Assembly: GCA_951799405.1 (NCBI GenBank) | Contig: OX637344.1 | Location: 8,680,001-8,744,000 of the forward strand | Source: Agapetus fuscipes | Lineage: Eukaryota; Arthropoda; Insecta; Trichoptera; Glossosomatidae | Length of the DNA stretch: 64,000 nucleotides | Direction: 5' to 3' | Translations under genes and position numbers: made by a program | Shown here: positions 20,061 through 29,683 of the stretch, piece after piece | Layout of the letters: every line of letters begins with the position of its first letter | How positions within the stretch are numbered: position 1 is the first letter of the stretch | Notes under the pieces: generated by a model | The model's database searches: none | What the model saw: the letters and a program-made list of their open reading frames with translations, nothing else | Told to the model about the DNA's origin: nothing

Positions 20061-20324
20061 GGAACCGTCAGACTCACACCTATCTATTAGTAAAGGTATT
20101 CATCATTGTTTTATTATTATTTTTACACAGGATGTTTCAGAAATCGGGTCGATGATATACCTCTAGATTTCCAGCCCAGTTACACGCGCTCGCTGGGAAT
20201 AAATCACGCTGTGTTTCAATACATGGGAAGCTGTAAATTTCCTTGAAAATGTTGCGAGGAAATTTATTAGCATGAAAAATGTTAAACGGCTCTGAAAGTG
20301 TTGCATTATTTTCTAACATATTTT

Positions 20325-20770
20325 TATCCTAAAGCTTCTTATTATATGAATATTTTTGTTCTAGAGTTTCTTATTGTATTGAATTGTAAGAATATTATCG
20401 TCCTAAAGCTTTCTATTATATGAAAGTGTATGAATATTGTAATCCTAAAGCTTCTATACATAAAATTGTATGAATATTTTTGTCCTAAAGTTTCTCAATA
20501 TATGATATTGTACGAGTATTTTTGTCCTACAGCTTTTTATTATTTTAAATCGAATGAAAGTTCTCAGTCTACAGTTTTAATTATATGAAATCGTATGTAT
20601 ATTTTTATCCCAAGGCTCCTCATTATATGAATATTTTTTCTCATTTTATGAATATTTCTCAATATATGCAATTTAACGATTTTTTTTGTCATAAAGTTAC
20701 TAAAATATATGAAATTGTACATTATTTTTTATCGTACAGCATCTTATTATTTAATATTGTATGGACGTCC
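20325..20770. repeat. AT-rich tandem repeat, ~55-bp units
   Basis: About eight degenerate units, each with TATGAATATT or a variant, TTGTCCTAAAG(C/T)TTCT and ATTATATGAAATTGTA. Adjacent to the GTGATGT minisatellite, separated by about 265 bp. Confidence 0.7.
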
Positions 20771-21258
20771 TAGTATAAACGCCTAGTATAAACCAGCATC
20801 CACTCGAAGATTCCAGATACACGTACTTATCAATTACTTACACATCAAAAACAAATGCACTACATTTTAAATAATGAAATTTATTTAAGAATTCATTTTA
20901 TTTACATTCTCCACAGATTGCTTTATTTAACATTGAAATAATATAATGTAAGCATTTCCATTGATTTTCAAAAAAAGATTGACTCTAAAAATCATCAAAA
21001 ACTGACAGATATTAAATATAATCCAAAATAAAATTCAGACCGTGCTATTCAGAAAACATTTGATCCAAATGGGATCTACGGATCATATTTAATTGTATTT
21101 ACAATTCAATGTAGGCTGCGGATGAGCCATGGCTTTGTTGTTTGAAAATAACCCTGATAGCATCCAATAATTCACCATTATTTAGACGCAACTGATTTTA
21201 GATTTCGCAAAATTTAATTTTAACGATTTAAGATTTCCTATTTTACTACGACCGAACG
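20771..21258. other. Nothing recognised
   Basis: AT-rich with no ORF of interest. Confidence 0.35.
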
Positions 21259-21260
21259 TT

Positions 21261-21777
21261 AAGGCATGTTATAAAGCTAAATCTGCCGTTTTTATTTCTT
21301 ACACTTTATGGTCTTAGCAAAATAGTTACAGTAATGAAAAAAATCAAGCATGTTTAATAATTTTTTATCTTAATTATAAAGCTTGAACAAAATATATAAC
21401 TTAAGAATTGCCACAACAAAAAAATATTTAAAAAAACGCGTTTTTTTACATTTTTAGCTTTTTTTTCGGGTGTGCTGTATTTTGGAATTTTTTTTTTGCT
21501 CTTTAATTACAGAACTATACATTGTTTAGGTTCCGTACTCAACATTTTTTTTATAATGTCAATAGTTTTTGAGTAAATATGGAAAAACTGAAATTACTAA
21601 ATGAATTAAATTTCTATTAAATCAAAGAACACATATTTTAATGAACACGCTTTATAATTAAGATAAAAAATTAATAAACATGCTTGATTTTTTTCATTAC
21701 TGTAACTATTTTGCTAAGACCATAAAGTGTAAGAAACAAAAACGGCAGATTTAGCTTTATACTCGTAACACGCCTTA
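21261..21777. mobile_element. Fold-back element with ~120-bp inverted arms
   Basis: The left arm (21261-21382, starting TAAGGCATGTTATAAAGC) and right arm (21649-21777, ending CGTAACACGCCTTA) are highly similar inverted repeats around a 266-bp AT-rich centre. No transposase. The two arms agree best in the block around AAATCTGCCG / CGGCAGATTT. Confidence 0.75.
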
Positions 21778-21954
21778 ATTGCAGTTTGAGCTGTGGCGGT
21801 GAAACTATGTGCGAGAAACAGGCAAACGTCCGGCTTGCAAATTTACGAGATTTTCTGACGGCTTGTCGTAATAGATTTTTGAAAGATTCCACACATTTTG
21901 TTTAAAACATCTTTTAATTACTTGAAAAAAAAAACGTTATCTTTTAAAGAAGTT

Positions 21955-22085
21955 TTTATATTTCTTCTTCTTCATTCTTAATCAGACTTTCTCTGCCCAC
22001 TCCTGAATGTAGGCCTTCTCGAATCATCTCTATAGCTTTCTTTCCTTTTCTATCGGCAGCTGGATACAGTACTGCATTAACCTAA
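21955..22085 (-). mobile_element. RTE-like LINE terminal fragment
   Basis: The minus strand encodes FEKAYIQEWAEKV then a stop, matching the EACVQEWTEKG end of the RTE-like tails. A longer overlapping open frame in another register begins after a TTTTAG, but I see no reason to call an exon. Confidence 0.45.
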
Positions 22086-22334
22086 AACAAAGATACATTC
22101 TAAATTTGGTGATTATCAGCATTTCGTGAAAATAATGGCTTTAAAATTCAAATTATCGAAAGCTTTTTGATTGGAAACAAGGCACTAAATACCAATGTAT
22201 TTGGCAGGAATCTGGACGGGGATGGGAATCAGGAACTAAGGAGGAATACTGGAAAGCACTAAAACTCGCAGAAATTAAAGTCGATGTTTTTTAACACGCC
22301 ATGTATTCGTTTTGACGAATTCGTTAGAATTCGT

Positions 22335-22445
22335 CAAAAGAGTTGCTGGTGACTGGATGCAGAGAGCCCAGGACAGAGACGCCTGGAGAGATATGGGGGA
22401 GGCCTATGTCCAGCAGTGGATAAGAAGTGGCTGAATAAGTAAGTA
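22335..22445 (+). mobile_element. RTE-like LINE 3' end
   Basis: RVAGDWMQRAQDRDAWRDMG followed by EAYVQQWIRSG and a stop, then a TAAG-type simple tail. It is the best preserved terminus of this LINE family here, closely related to the copy at 27345. Confidence 0.7.
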
Positions 22446-23265
22446 AAGTAAGTATTCGTTAAAAGTTACACACGCCGGCAACACAACGTTCCAGATGTGA
22501 GGTCGGTATGAAAGAGAGAGAATTTACATACAAAATGACGGAAGACACAAAAACGGTTTCTTTTTTGTTTTGATGGCTATTAGAGCTATATTTATCTAGT
22601 TTGACAAGCATTCAGACTCTATTCATACCAGTATTCAATTATAAATGAAAAAAGTATGCAGTGTGGGGTTATATACCAAGAAAAAAAAAATACAGATGGT
22701 CCTAAGTTCCTAAAAAATCTTTCATGCGTTAAAAACTGGTATAAGCCCTGTATTTGAATTTATAATTTGAAGAAAGGCAATGATTGTCTCGGAGGGTAAA
22801 CTAAAGTTTAAACAAAAATGTTTGGAAGATGAGGGCGTCGTATGAGATCTTTGAAAAATTTACTCTGTTGATTTCTGTAGAACAAAAATGCAAAAATGTT
22901 TTTAACCTTCTCACTTACGTTTTCTTCAACATCCGGCATAAAACTGTTTAATATATTTTTGTTCTCTATCAGTTTTCATGGATCTTCTTAAAAAATCAGA
23001 GCAGGGGAAAAGTGTGCTGGCGGAGCCGGACTTTAAACTAGAATGCCGTAATCGTGCGCAACACGAGTATGCAGACTAGTTATTTTAGAAATCAACCACT
23101 ATTTTGATAAAATTCAACAGATTCGGAAATTCATGTTCTGATTTCAACACAAATTAAATATTGACGCCACGGGTGAAACGGAATTCCTCTGGCAACGATT
23201 TTTAATTTGGAGGAAGAAGTTGAACAATGCTGAGCGCTAATCCTAAAAGGAAACCTCCATAGCTA
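22446..23265. other. Nothing recognised
   Basis: No coding potential or known repeat detected by eye. Confidence 0.35.
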
Positions 23266-23739
23266 AAATAGTTTACGTAGGGGAGAGAGAGTTATCGCCC
23301 GTTCTGCGATAATTCTGCTCTAATCCCTTCCTTGAGGGAGGAAATCTGCTCAAGCTGGTGCGTGGCACGACAAATCGGTGACAGATTACTCGTCCACAGA
23401 CAGCTCGTCGATTGACAAATCGGTCACACGGCAGTTCGTGCGCACGAGTTTTTAGACACATCGGGCACGGACAACTCAGACGGTTTGTTCACTCAACTTT
23501 TCGTTCAACGACGTTTTGGTCACATACAATGTATGATCATCCCAAAAAACTCGCTCTTCAAAAAACTTTTAAAATTGGCGTATTTGAATGAATTGCAGTT
23601 TCCTGTGATGGAGCTGTCTGTTGACTATGTTTTACTGAAATATCGTTGTTTTTGAGGCAATTAAAAAGGTTTTTTGGAGAGCAAGTTTTCTGTGATGGAG
23701 CTGTCTGTTGATCATATTATTATATCGTATGTGAGACTG

Positions 23740-23862
23740 AAGTTCTCTAACCCTCCTCGTACCCGTCCTGTATGTATGTGTCAGAAGGACCCACATCACA
23801 TACAAAGCTATATATTTTATTAAGTGGCGGAATACCTTCCCGTAAAGTAAGAGCAACGCAAC
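23740..23862 (+). repeat. Repeat C, 5' part (interrupted by SINE-A)
   Basis: CCTCCTCGTACCCGTCCTG, TGTGTCAGAAGGACCCACAT and CTTCCCGTAAAGTAAGAGCAACG recur at 43575, 45990 and, inverted, 35455-35695. In the 35455 copy this part runs directly into GGCACGACAAAACAAGAACC, showing the insertion point here. Confidence 0.7.
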
Positions 23863-24193
23863 GCAACGCAACTACTAAGCTACACATATAGTGTAACTTC
23901 TTGCCGCGTTATCCCCGAAGGGTCGCATGTGGCGAGTTGAACCTATTTATTTTTACAGGTAAGGGGGCCGGCCTTACGCCAACCACTTCAGTTGAAGTGG
24001 GGGTTTCCAAGCTCCCGAGGGGGCTGGTACTCATTTCTTGTGAAGGCTGAGTAAACCTTGCCGGTATTTTTATTATGGGGTTTGAAATAAACACCGAAAT
24101 AAGAAATCATTTCTGACACCCTCCTCGGCGGGAATCGAACCCGAGCTCACGGGGTAGAATGCAAGCACTCTACCAACTGAACTATCGACCGGT
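23863..24193 (-). mobile_element. SINE-A, full-length, inserted into repeat C
   Basis: A complete copy: TTGCG-repeat tail (CAACGCAACGCAACGCAAC), CTAAGCTACACATATAG 3' end, body, B box GGAATCGAACCCGAGC and A-box region CTACCAACTGAACTATCG. The uninterrupted repeat C at 35455-35695 gives the empty-site structure. Confidence 0.85.
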
Positions 24194-24345
24194 GGTCGGT
24201 ATCAACGGCACGACAAAACAAGAACCTCTAGGTCAGAGGCGTGCCCATGACTCTAAAAGGGAATGGTTCGATGTTACTGAAGCTAATAGCATACCTCGGA
24301 TGGCATTCCTTGTGGGATTGTTGCTAGATCACGAGTAGCGTGATG
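24194..24345 (+). repeat. Repeat C, 3' part
   Basis: GGCACGACAAAACAAGAACCTC, CGTGCCCATGACTCTAAAAG and CCTTGTGGGATTGTTG continue repeat C after the SINE. The last block recurs at 46180. Confidence 0.65.
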
Positions 24346-24844
24346 AAATGTCGTTGAACGAAAAGTTGCGTGGAAAAAATGTCGTGTGGCCGAATTGTCC
24401 GTGATCGATGCTTCTGTGGACGCGATATCTGTGGCCAAGTTGTTTGTGACCGGAATGTGTGTACAAACTGTCATGTGACAGATTTGTCCATGGTCGAGCT
24501 GTCTGCGACCGATTTGTTGTGGATCAAGCTGGTGAAGTATTTAATTTCAACAAGGCTGGCAAAGTTTCAGCTGCGGTCTTTATGCTAATCATATTGTTGT
24601 TTATTTGCGAAAACTTCAAACGTTGTGTTTTTATGGTTTTATCATATGTTTACAGAATGATTATTCCGCAGAATTTTAATTAAAAATTGAAGTATATTGT
24701 TTTCTTCCTGATTTCCTTGACTAAAATATTTTTTATGGAATATACGCGCAAGCATCGAGGTATAATTTTATGGAGCGGCTATAAAGTTACTTTAGTTCTT
24801 ATCAAAATGAAGCACCACTTCTTTCCTTCTTTCTTCAGCCTTTG

Positions 24845-25055
24845 TAAGTTCACTCTTGGGCGTTGCTTCTTATAATCTTCTCCATGCTTGTTTATCAGTG
24901 TCAGCTATCATCGGCCTCCTTCAATCTTCTGCGTATTTGTCTATCAGTGTTCAGCCATCCTCTGCCTGCAGTTCCCTTGATGTCATCCAGCCACCTCAGT
25001 TGAGGTCTCCCCACTCCCCGCTTAGACATTCTGGGCCGCCACTGGTAGTTATTGA
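24845..25055 (-). mobile_element. RTE-like LINE tail
   Basis: The minus strand gives RPQLRWLDDIKGTAGRGWLN, nearly the same as the 4880-5365 copy, then a shifted RRLKEADDS. It directly precedes, in opposite orientation, the CR1-like fragment at 25126. Confidence 0.75.
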
Positions 25056-25125
25056 TGTATTATATTTTATACCCGCTAGTCTAGTAGGCTAGGCTAAGTC
25101 TAGTAGATACGGTGGTCTCTTTTAC

Positions 25126-25683
25126 TTGCATTATGTTTTTATACATTTTAAATCGTTGCGTACCAGCCATCTTTTTGGACTACCGCAGAAATTGTTTGAT
25201 CGTCTGCAAATGGCTTTCAATGCTGCTGCCAGGGCAATTTTTCGACAGGGAAAGAGCTGTCATATTTCGCCACTGCTGAGAGAACTGCACTGGCTGAGGG
25301 TCCGAGAGAGGGTGGAATTTAAGTTGTGTCTCACTGTACATAGGGCCCTGAACGGCACTGCACCCCCATGTCTCGCTGAGCTATGCTCTGTCGATGGGAC
25401 TTCAAAAAGACCACTACGCTCTGCCCTTACTGCTGTCAACAAGGTTATAGTGCCCAATAGAGCAAACACATCAAACTTTGCAGACAGAAGCTTTGCGGTG
25501 GCCGGGCCGGTGGCCTGGAACAATTTACCCATCGGTGTTCGCGCGAACCAGCCTACCACCACCTTCAGAAAGGAACTGAAGACACTACTTTTCTCGAGAA
25601 GCCATGGCGCCCTTGAGATGGTCCTGGACCATTAAATGGCGCCACAGGAAAGAAATCATCCATCATCATCATCATCATCATCT
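25126..25683 (+). mobile_element. CR1-like LINE, C-terminal end of ORF2 with 3' UTR and ATC tail
   Basis: A 169-codon open frame contains QKLFDRLQMAFNAAARAIFR, SCHISPLLRELHWLRVRER, FKLCLTVHRALNGTAPP and RSFAVAGPVAWNNLP. This is the hallmark C-terminal domain after the reverse transcriptase in CR1/L2-group LINEs. The stop is at 25633-25635. A 3' UTR of about 25 bp ends in (ATC)n, as in CR1-type elements. The frame is intact and so fairly young, but 5'-truncated, so no active element is present. Confidence 0.88.
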
Positions 25684-25757
25684 ACTGTACAGGGGCGAGA
25701 ATCCCATAAAAACATATGTATCTGTAACCCAAGTTAATCGTAACAATATAACATATT

Positions 25758-25985
25758 GCGACCGGTCCGTAGTTCAGTCGTAAAACTTTGGGCTCTGAAT
25801 GTAAGGTTGTGGGTTCGAATTCCGGCGGAGCACACAAAATATACCATTTATATTTTCAAATTTGCTTTTTTCTGGGTTGAGAAATTCATAAACCTTTACG
25901 AATGACCGGTCACCAAAGGTTCATCCAGCCTTATAGCCACTGGGTCTTGCTTTAGAATTGGCGCTTTGTAGCGACGACGACCAAG
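25758..25985 (+). mobile_element. SINE-B, full-length
   Basis: Head GGTCCGTAGTTCAGTCGTAA (A-box-like) and GTGGGTTCGAATTCCGG (B box), then a body with GAATGACCGGTCACCAAAGG and CACTGGGTCTTGC. It is immediately followed by a SINE-A in the same orientation. Confidence 0.75.
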
Positions 25986-25995
25986 CTCGTAAAAA

Positions 25996-26253
25996 GGTCG
26001 ATAGCTCAATTGGTAGAATGCTTGCATTTCATACCGAGAGCAAAGGTTCGATCTCAAGGTGTACTCAGCCTTCACAAGAAATGATAATCGTTCCCCCGGG
26101 AGCTGGGAAGCCCCTACTTCAACTGAAAGTGGTTGGTGTGAGGCCAGCCACCTTACCCTTAAATATAAATAGGTTCCGAATCACCACATGCGACCCCTTC
26201 GGGAATAACGCAGGCAAGAAGTTACACTATATGTGTAGCTTAGTTGCGTTTTT
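25996..26253 (+). mobile_element. SINE-A, full-length
   Basis: GGTCGATAGCTCAATTGGTAG (A box) and AAAGGTTCGATCTCAAGG (B box), then the shared body and the TATGTGTAGCTTAGTTGCG end with a T run. Confidence 0.8.
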
Positions 26254-27340
26254 TTTTTGGGTTAATAATATTATTATTAACTTTCATAGACACGTTTTCC
26301 GTACCAAATTGTTTTTGTCTTAAAATGAGAAATTCTTATTTTAGGATTAAGCTATTTTCTACGCATTGTTACAAAATAGACCATTTCTGTTACATTGTGT
26401 TTCTTGAACCAGTAAATACAGGCAATAATGATTTCTCCCCCGCCCCTCTATGTATAAGTAAATGGGCGTCTCAATGGGCGGTCAGAAACTCAAGTATAAA
26501 ACGTAACATCCAAACTCAAACATAGCGTTCAACCAGAAATATATGGAAACACTCGCAATACCTGAAGTAGCGTTTCTGCCCTTCCACACCGTGCGTTTTG
26601 TAACGTTTTCTGCCGGATTATTTTTAATTATAAAGCCATAATTTTTTTTTTAAAGAATTTAATTCACAATTTACAATTTATTTCACCACTTGACAGTCAC
26701 TGGTTATATGTGTTACTCAGCAAAGTGCTTTCTTGCGACTTCTGCCAGCTTACCATTTTGACTTCTTATATGGTAAACCTGAGAGGTCTTTCTTGCAATT
26801 TCTGGATTATTCTACCACGCTACCACATTTACTAGATCATTCTACTTACACAACCAGGGACTGCTAGATGATTCCATACTACGTGCATTGGTGTGTGTAG
26901 TTAGTAGAACATTTGCGCACACACAATCACTAGAATGTCATTCGAAGGCACGAATACTCCTAAATGGTTCTGTATTACGTGCTTCAGTGTGTGTAATAAT
27001 TTTGATGTATGTGTGTATAAGCGCACGTATTTCAAGTTCGCAACAGTATGTTTATATATATTTAAAAATACCTTTTAGTAGGTTCAATGTGGTTAGATTT
27101 GAAGGTTTTCTTTTGGTTACATGCTGGTATTGTTGTATAAAGCAATATATATTTTCTTTGTTTTGCCCGTTTCACGACCGTCATAGCGTATGTCAAATGT
27201 CAAGTCGGCTTGATTTTCATTTCTGTACATTTTCTCTGTTTCAAAACATTTAATGTTAAGATGTGTTATTTTTAACAGTATAATTTCTTAGCTCACAAGC
27301 TATCCACTTATTTAAAATATGTTTAAATATCAATAAAACA
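26254..27340. other. Nothing recognised
   Basis: AT-rich; open frames of about 90-120 codons occur at 26244-26525 and 26888-27253 but resemble no family and are not called. Confidence 0.4.
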
Positions 27341-27344
27341 TTCA

Positions 27345-27610
27345 TATACTCCACTATCGAAGAACATAAAAGAGTGGCAAAGCAGGAGTGGTCGTAGAAA
27401 GGACATGTTGCCAGATTCAATGACCAAAGATAGATTAAGAGAACAGTGGAGTGGAGACCTTGTGAGGACAAATCGAGTAGAGGAAGGCCTCTAGCATGAT
27501 AGTCAGACGACATGAAGAGGATTGCTGGTGACTGGATGCAGAAGACCCAGGGTAGAGATACCTGGAGAGACGTGGGGGAAGCCTATGCGTAGCAGTGAAC
27601 GAGTAAGTAC
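27345..27610 (+). mobile_element. RTE-like LINE tail, frameshifted
   Basis: Across frames it shows KQEWSW, KGHVARFNDQR, TVEWRPCEDKSSRGRPLA, WSDDMKRIAGDWMQK and GRDTWRDVGEAYA. A TAAG-like tail follows. It matches the 22335 copy at the C-terminus. Confidence 0.75.
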
Positions 27611-27669
27611 ATTAAGATTTGACATCACATTGATGTTCATGCAAAAGAAAAATGTCAGGACTGAAAAAA

Positions 27670-27996
27670 AAAACGCAACAAAGCTACACATACAGTGTAA
27701 ATTCTTGCCACGCTATCCCTGAAGGCGTCACATGTGGCGAGTTAAACCTATTTATTTTTACAGGTAAGGGGACTGGCCTTACGCCAACCACTTCAGTTGA
27801 AGTGGGGGTTTCCCAGCTACCGAGAGGGCTGGTACTACTCATTTCTTGTGAAGGTTGAGTAAACTTTGTCGGTATTTTCTATTGGGGTTTGAAATAAGCA
27901 CCGAAACGGGAAATCATTTCTGACACCCTCGGTGGGATTCGAACCCGAGCTCACGGCATGGAATGCAAGCACTCTACCAACTGAGCTATCGACCGA
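27670..27996 (-). mobile_element. SINE-A, full-length
   Basis: It has the 3' end GCAACAAAGCTACACATACAG, the body, and the head read on the minus strand (GGTTCGAATCCCACC B box; TCGATAGCTCAGTTGGTAG A box). This is the cleanest head in the window. Confidence 0.85.
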
Positions 27997-28061
27997 ACCT
28001 GGACTGAGAGGGTTAATTTTCAGTAAACGCTATGGTTGCGTTTAAACGTATAATTTTGCAC

Positions 28062-28232
28062 TTTAGTTCAGTATCTCGAGTGTAAAACATCGCGTTAAAT
28101 CCCCTCAATTGCCTAACAATAAAAATGTATGAAAGATGCAATTGCAATCGCGGTGAGTGATTTAGTTTTCATACATTTTCTCTGTTTCACACGATCGAGG
28201 AGAGCTTGCGTAATTTTTAATACTTGGGCTCA
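28062..28232. mobile_element. Fold-back MITE, family F
   Basis: Left CTCGAGTGTAAAACATCGCG and right CGTAATTTTTAATACTTGGGCT are the inverted ends; the AAAATGTATGAAA / TTTTCATACATTTTC pair is nearer the centre. Confidence 0.65.
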
Positions 28233-28506
28233 GGAGTGGTGTGGACCCCCTCTCCTGGTTCCTGGCCTGTCAGCCGGTAATTAATGGTGATGATGTACGG
28301 CATCTGTCGTCGGAGGAAGCCGGAGACCTTGCGGTGTGGGAGTAGACGGAGACGGCCAGACAGAAACTGGGGCGCAGGGGAAGCGCCAGACAGTCAATTG
28401 AAACTGTAAGTGGGTAAGGATAGCTTTTATGTGAAGCAATTATGTATGCACTCAGATATACAGTGAGAAGTGTTATTCATAAATAGATATGCAGTACTGC
28501 TAAAGA

Positions 28507-28648
28507 AATAGATTAAAATAAAAAACTTCTTTGTTACAATTCACATGAGCTTTTATTATTTTTTAAACACAGTGTTTAAAAAAAAAATAATAATAAAAAT
28601 AAAAGCTCATGTGAATTGTAACAAAGAAGTTTTTTATTTTAATCTATT
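28507..28648. repeat. Near-perfect palindrome, 49-bp exact outer arms
   Basis: The arms 28507-28555 and 28600-28648 are exact inverted repeats. The centre again pairs (TTAAACAC A GTGTTTAA), so almost the full 142 bp can fold into one stem. It is A/T-rich with a mixed block around CAATTCACATGAGC. Confidence 0.9.
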
Positions 28649-29099
28649 AAAATGAACTTTCACGAAGTAACTGCCAAAAACCTAGATAATATACTGCTAA
28701 AGAAAAATACGGTTTTAAGTTAATATATGCTTTAAATTAATAATGAATTAATCAACGTCTTCCTCTTTGGTGGCACATCTATCGAAGATTGGTGATCATC
28801 ATGGCTATTTTGACCTTGGATACTACGCCTCAAAATAGTATTTTAATACTTTTACAGATATTAAACTTTCAAAGACTATTTGAAGTTTTTTTTATTTAAC
28901 GGCAAAAAAAACAATATGTTGAAAATTTCAACATTCAAATAAAGACACTAAAAAGAAGACCGCAAGATGTGTTCAAATATTGTACAAACCCGTTAAAATC
29001 TTTTATCTTATTTTTTGCTGTTTCGCAACATTATTAAAATGAGAAAAAAAAGTTTCATTGTCAAATACTTGGCAGCGAAATTCAGCCGCCGAAATAATA
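28649..29099. other. Nothing recognised
   Basis: AT-rich stretch up to the target duplication of the hAT element. Confidence 0.4.
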
Positions 29100-29196
29100 C
29101 TCTAAAGCAGTGGTTCCCAAACTTTTAATTTCGCGTACCACTCACGAAATTATAAACCAGTGGCGTACCACTGAAGTGTAACGCAAAAAAAACGCA

Positions 29197-29330
29197 ACTA
29201 AGCTACACACATAGTGTAACTTCTAGCCGCGTTATCCCCGAAAGGGTTGCATGTGGCGAGTGAACCTATTTATTTTTACAGGTAAGAGGGCTGGCCTTAC
29301 GCCAAACACTTTAGTTAAAGTGGGGGTTTC
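29197..29330 (-). mobile_element. SINE-A 3' part nested in the hAT element
   Basis: CGCAACTAAGCTACACACATAG, then GGTTGCATGTGGCGAGTG, TTATTTTTACAGGTAAGAGG and CTTTAGTTAAAGTGGGGGTTTC. It is 5'-truncated and younger than the hAT insertion. Confidence 0.75.
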
Positions 29331-29392
29331 AAAAAGGTAATAAAAGAAAAACTGCAACAAGTCTTAATAACAACATTGCGTTTATTTATTAA

Positions 29393-29475
29393 TAATACAA
29401 TAATAATAATAATTGGCCATTTTTTATACAGCGCCGTTTAGTGGCACCCCAAAGGCCCTACTCTTAGTACGAAAA
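29393..29475 (-). mobile_element. LINE 3' UTR fragment with AAT-repeat tail nested in hAT
   Basis: A (AAT)n run is followed by ATACAGCGCCGTTTAGTGGC and CCCCAAAGGCCC, as in the CR1-like 3' ends at 6068 and 46735. Confidence 0.5.
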
Positions 29476-29683
29476 ATGATGCTGCATTTTCGAGACAAGA
29501 GAGGAAATATTTGGCTCAGTTGTAGGTACTTAATTTTAAGCGCAAATTACGAGTATTATTATGTTTAGCTTACTACAATCTTTGTTTTTTATTATCAACA
29601 TTGCAGAAAATCCGCTCTCACAGAGATACGTGGTTGTCAATGGAATTAAAAACAGTAATGCTTTTCCTGACAGCGATGGATAT

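Larger units (their letters stand above)
23270..24550. repeat. Composite element bounded by inverted minisatellite arms
   Basis: The left arm (about 23330-23520) and right arm (about 24345-24545) are inverted relative to each other. Both consist of degenerate 14-18 bp units alternating TGTGACCGATTTGTC-like and GGTCGAGCTGTCTG-like sequences. The inner edges AACTTTTCGTTCAACGACGTTT (23493) and AACGTCGTTGAACGAAAAGTT-like (24350) match in inverse. Between them lies repeat C split by a SINE-A. Also inside is a direct repeat of GTGATGGAGCTGTCTGTTGA at about 23605 and 23693. Confidence 0.55.

Noticed and set aside
21955..22085. Minus-strand exon with a 40-codon frame after TTTTAG
   Set aside because: Another register of the same DNA matches the AYIQEWAEK end of RTE-like tails, which explains it better.
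23270..23530. Cys-rich peptide repeat gene (translations rich in CGR/DRF)
   Set aside because: Frames shift between units and the same units occur inverted at 24345; it is a minisatellite.
26888..27253. 121-codon plus-strand frame
   Set aside because: Cys/Phe/Ser-rich translation of AT-rich DNA with no family match or splice support.
19098..28000. tRNA genes suggested by A and B boxes at about 19100, 24150, 25770, 26000 and 27960
   Set aside because: Each is followed by the same 200-plus bp body and occurs many times; the cloverleaf is degraded. They are heads of SINE-A or SINE-B, not tRNA genes.
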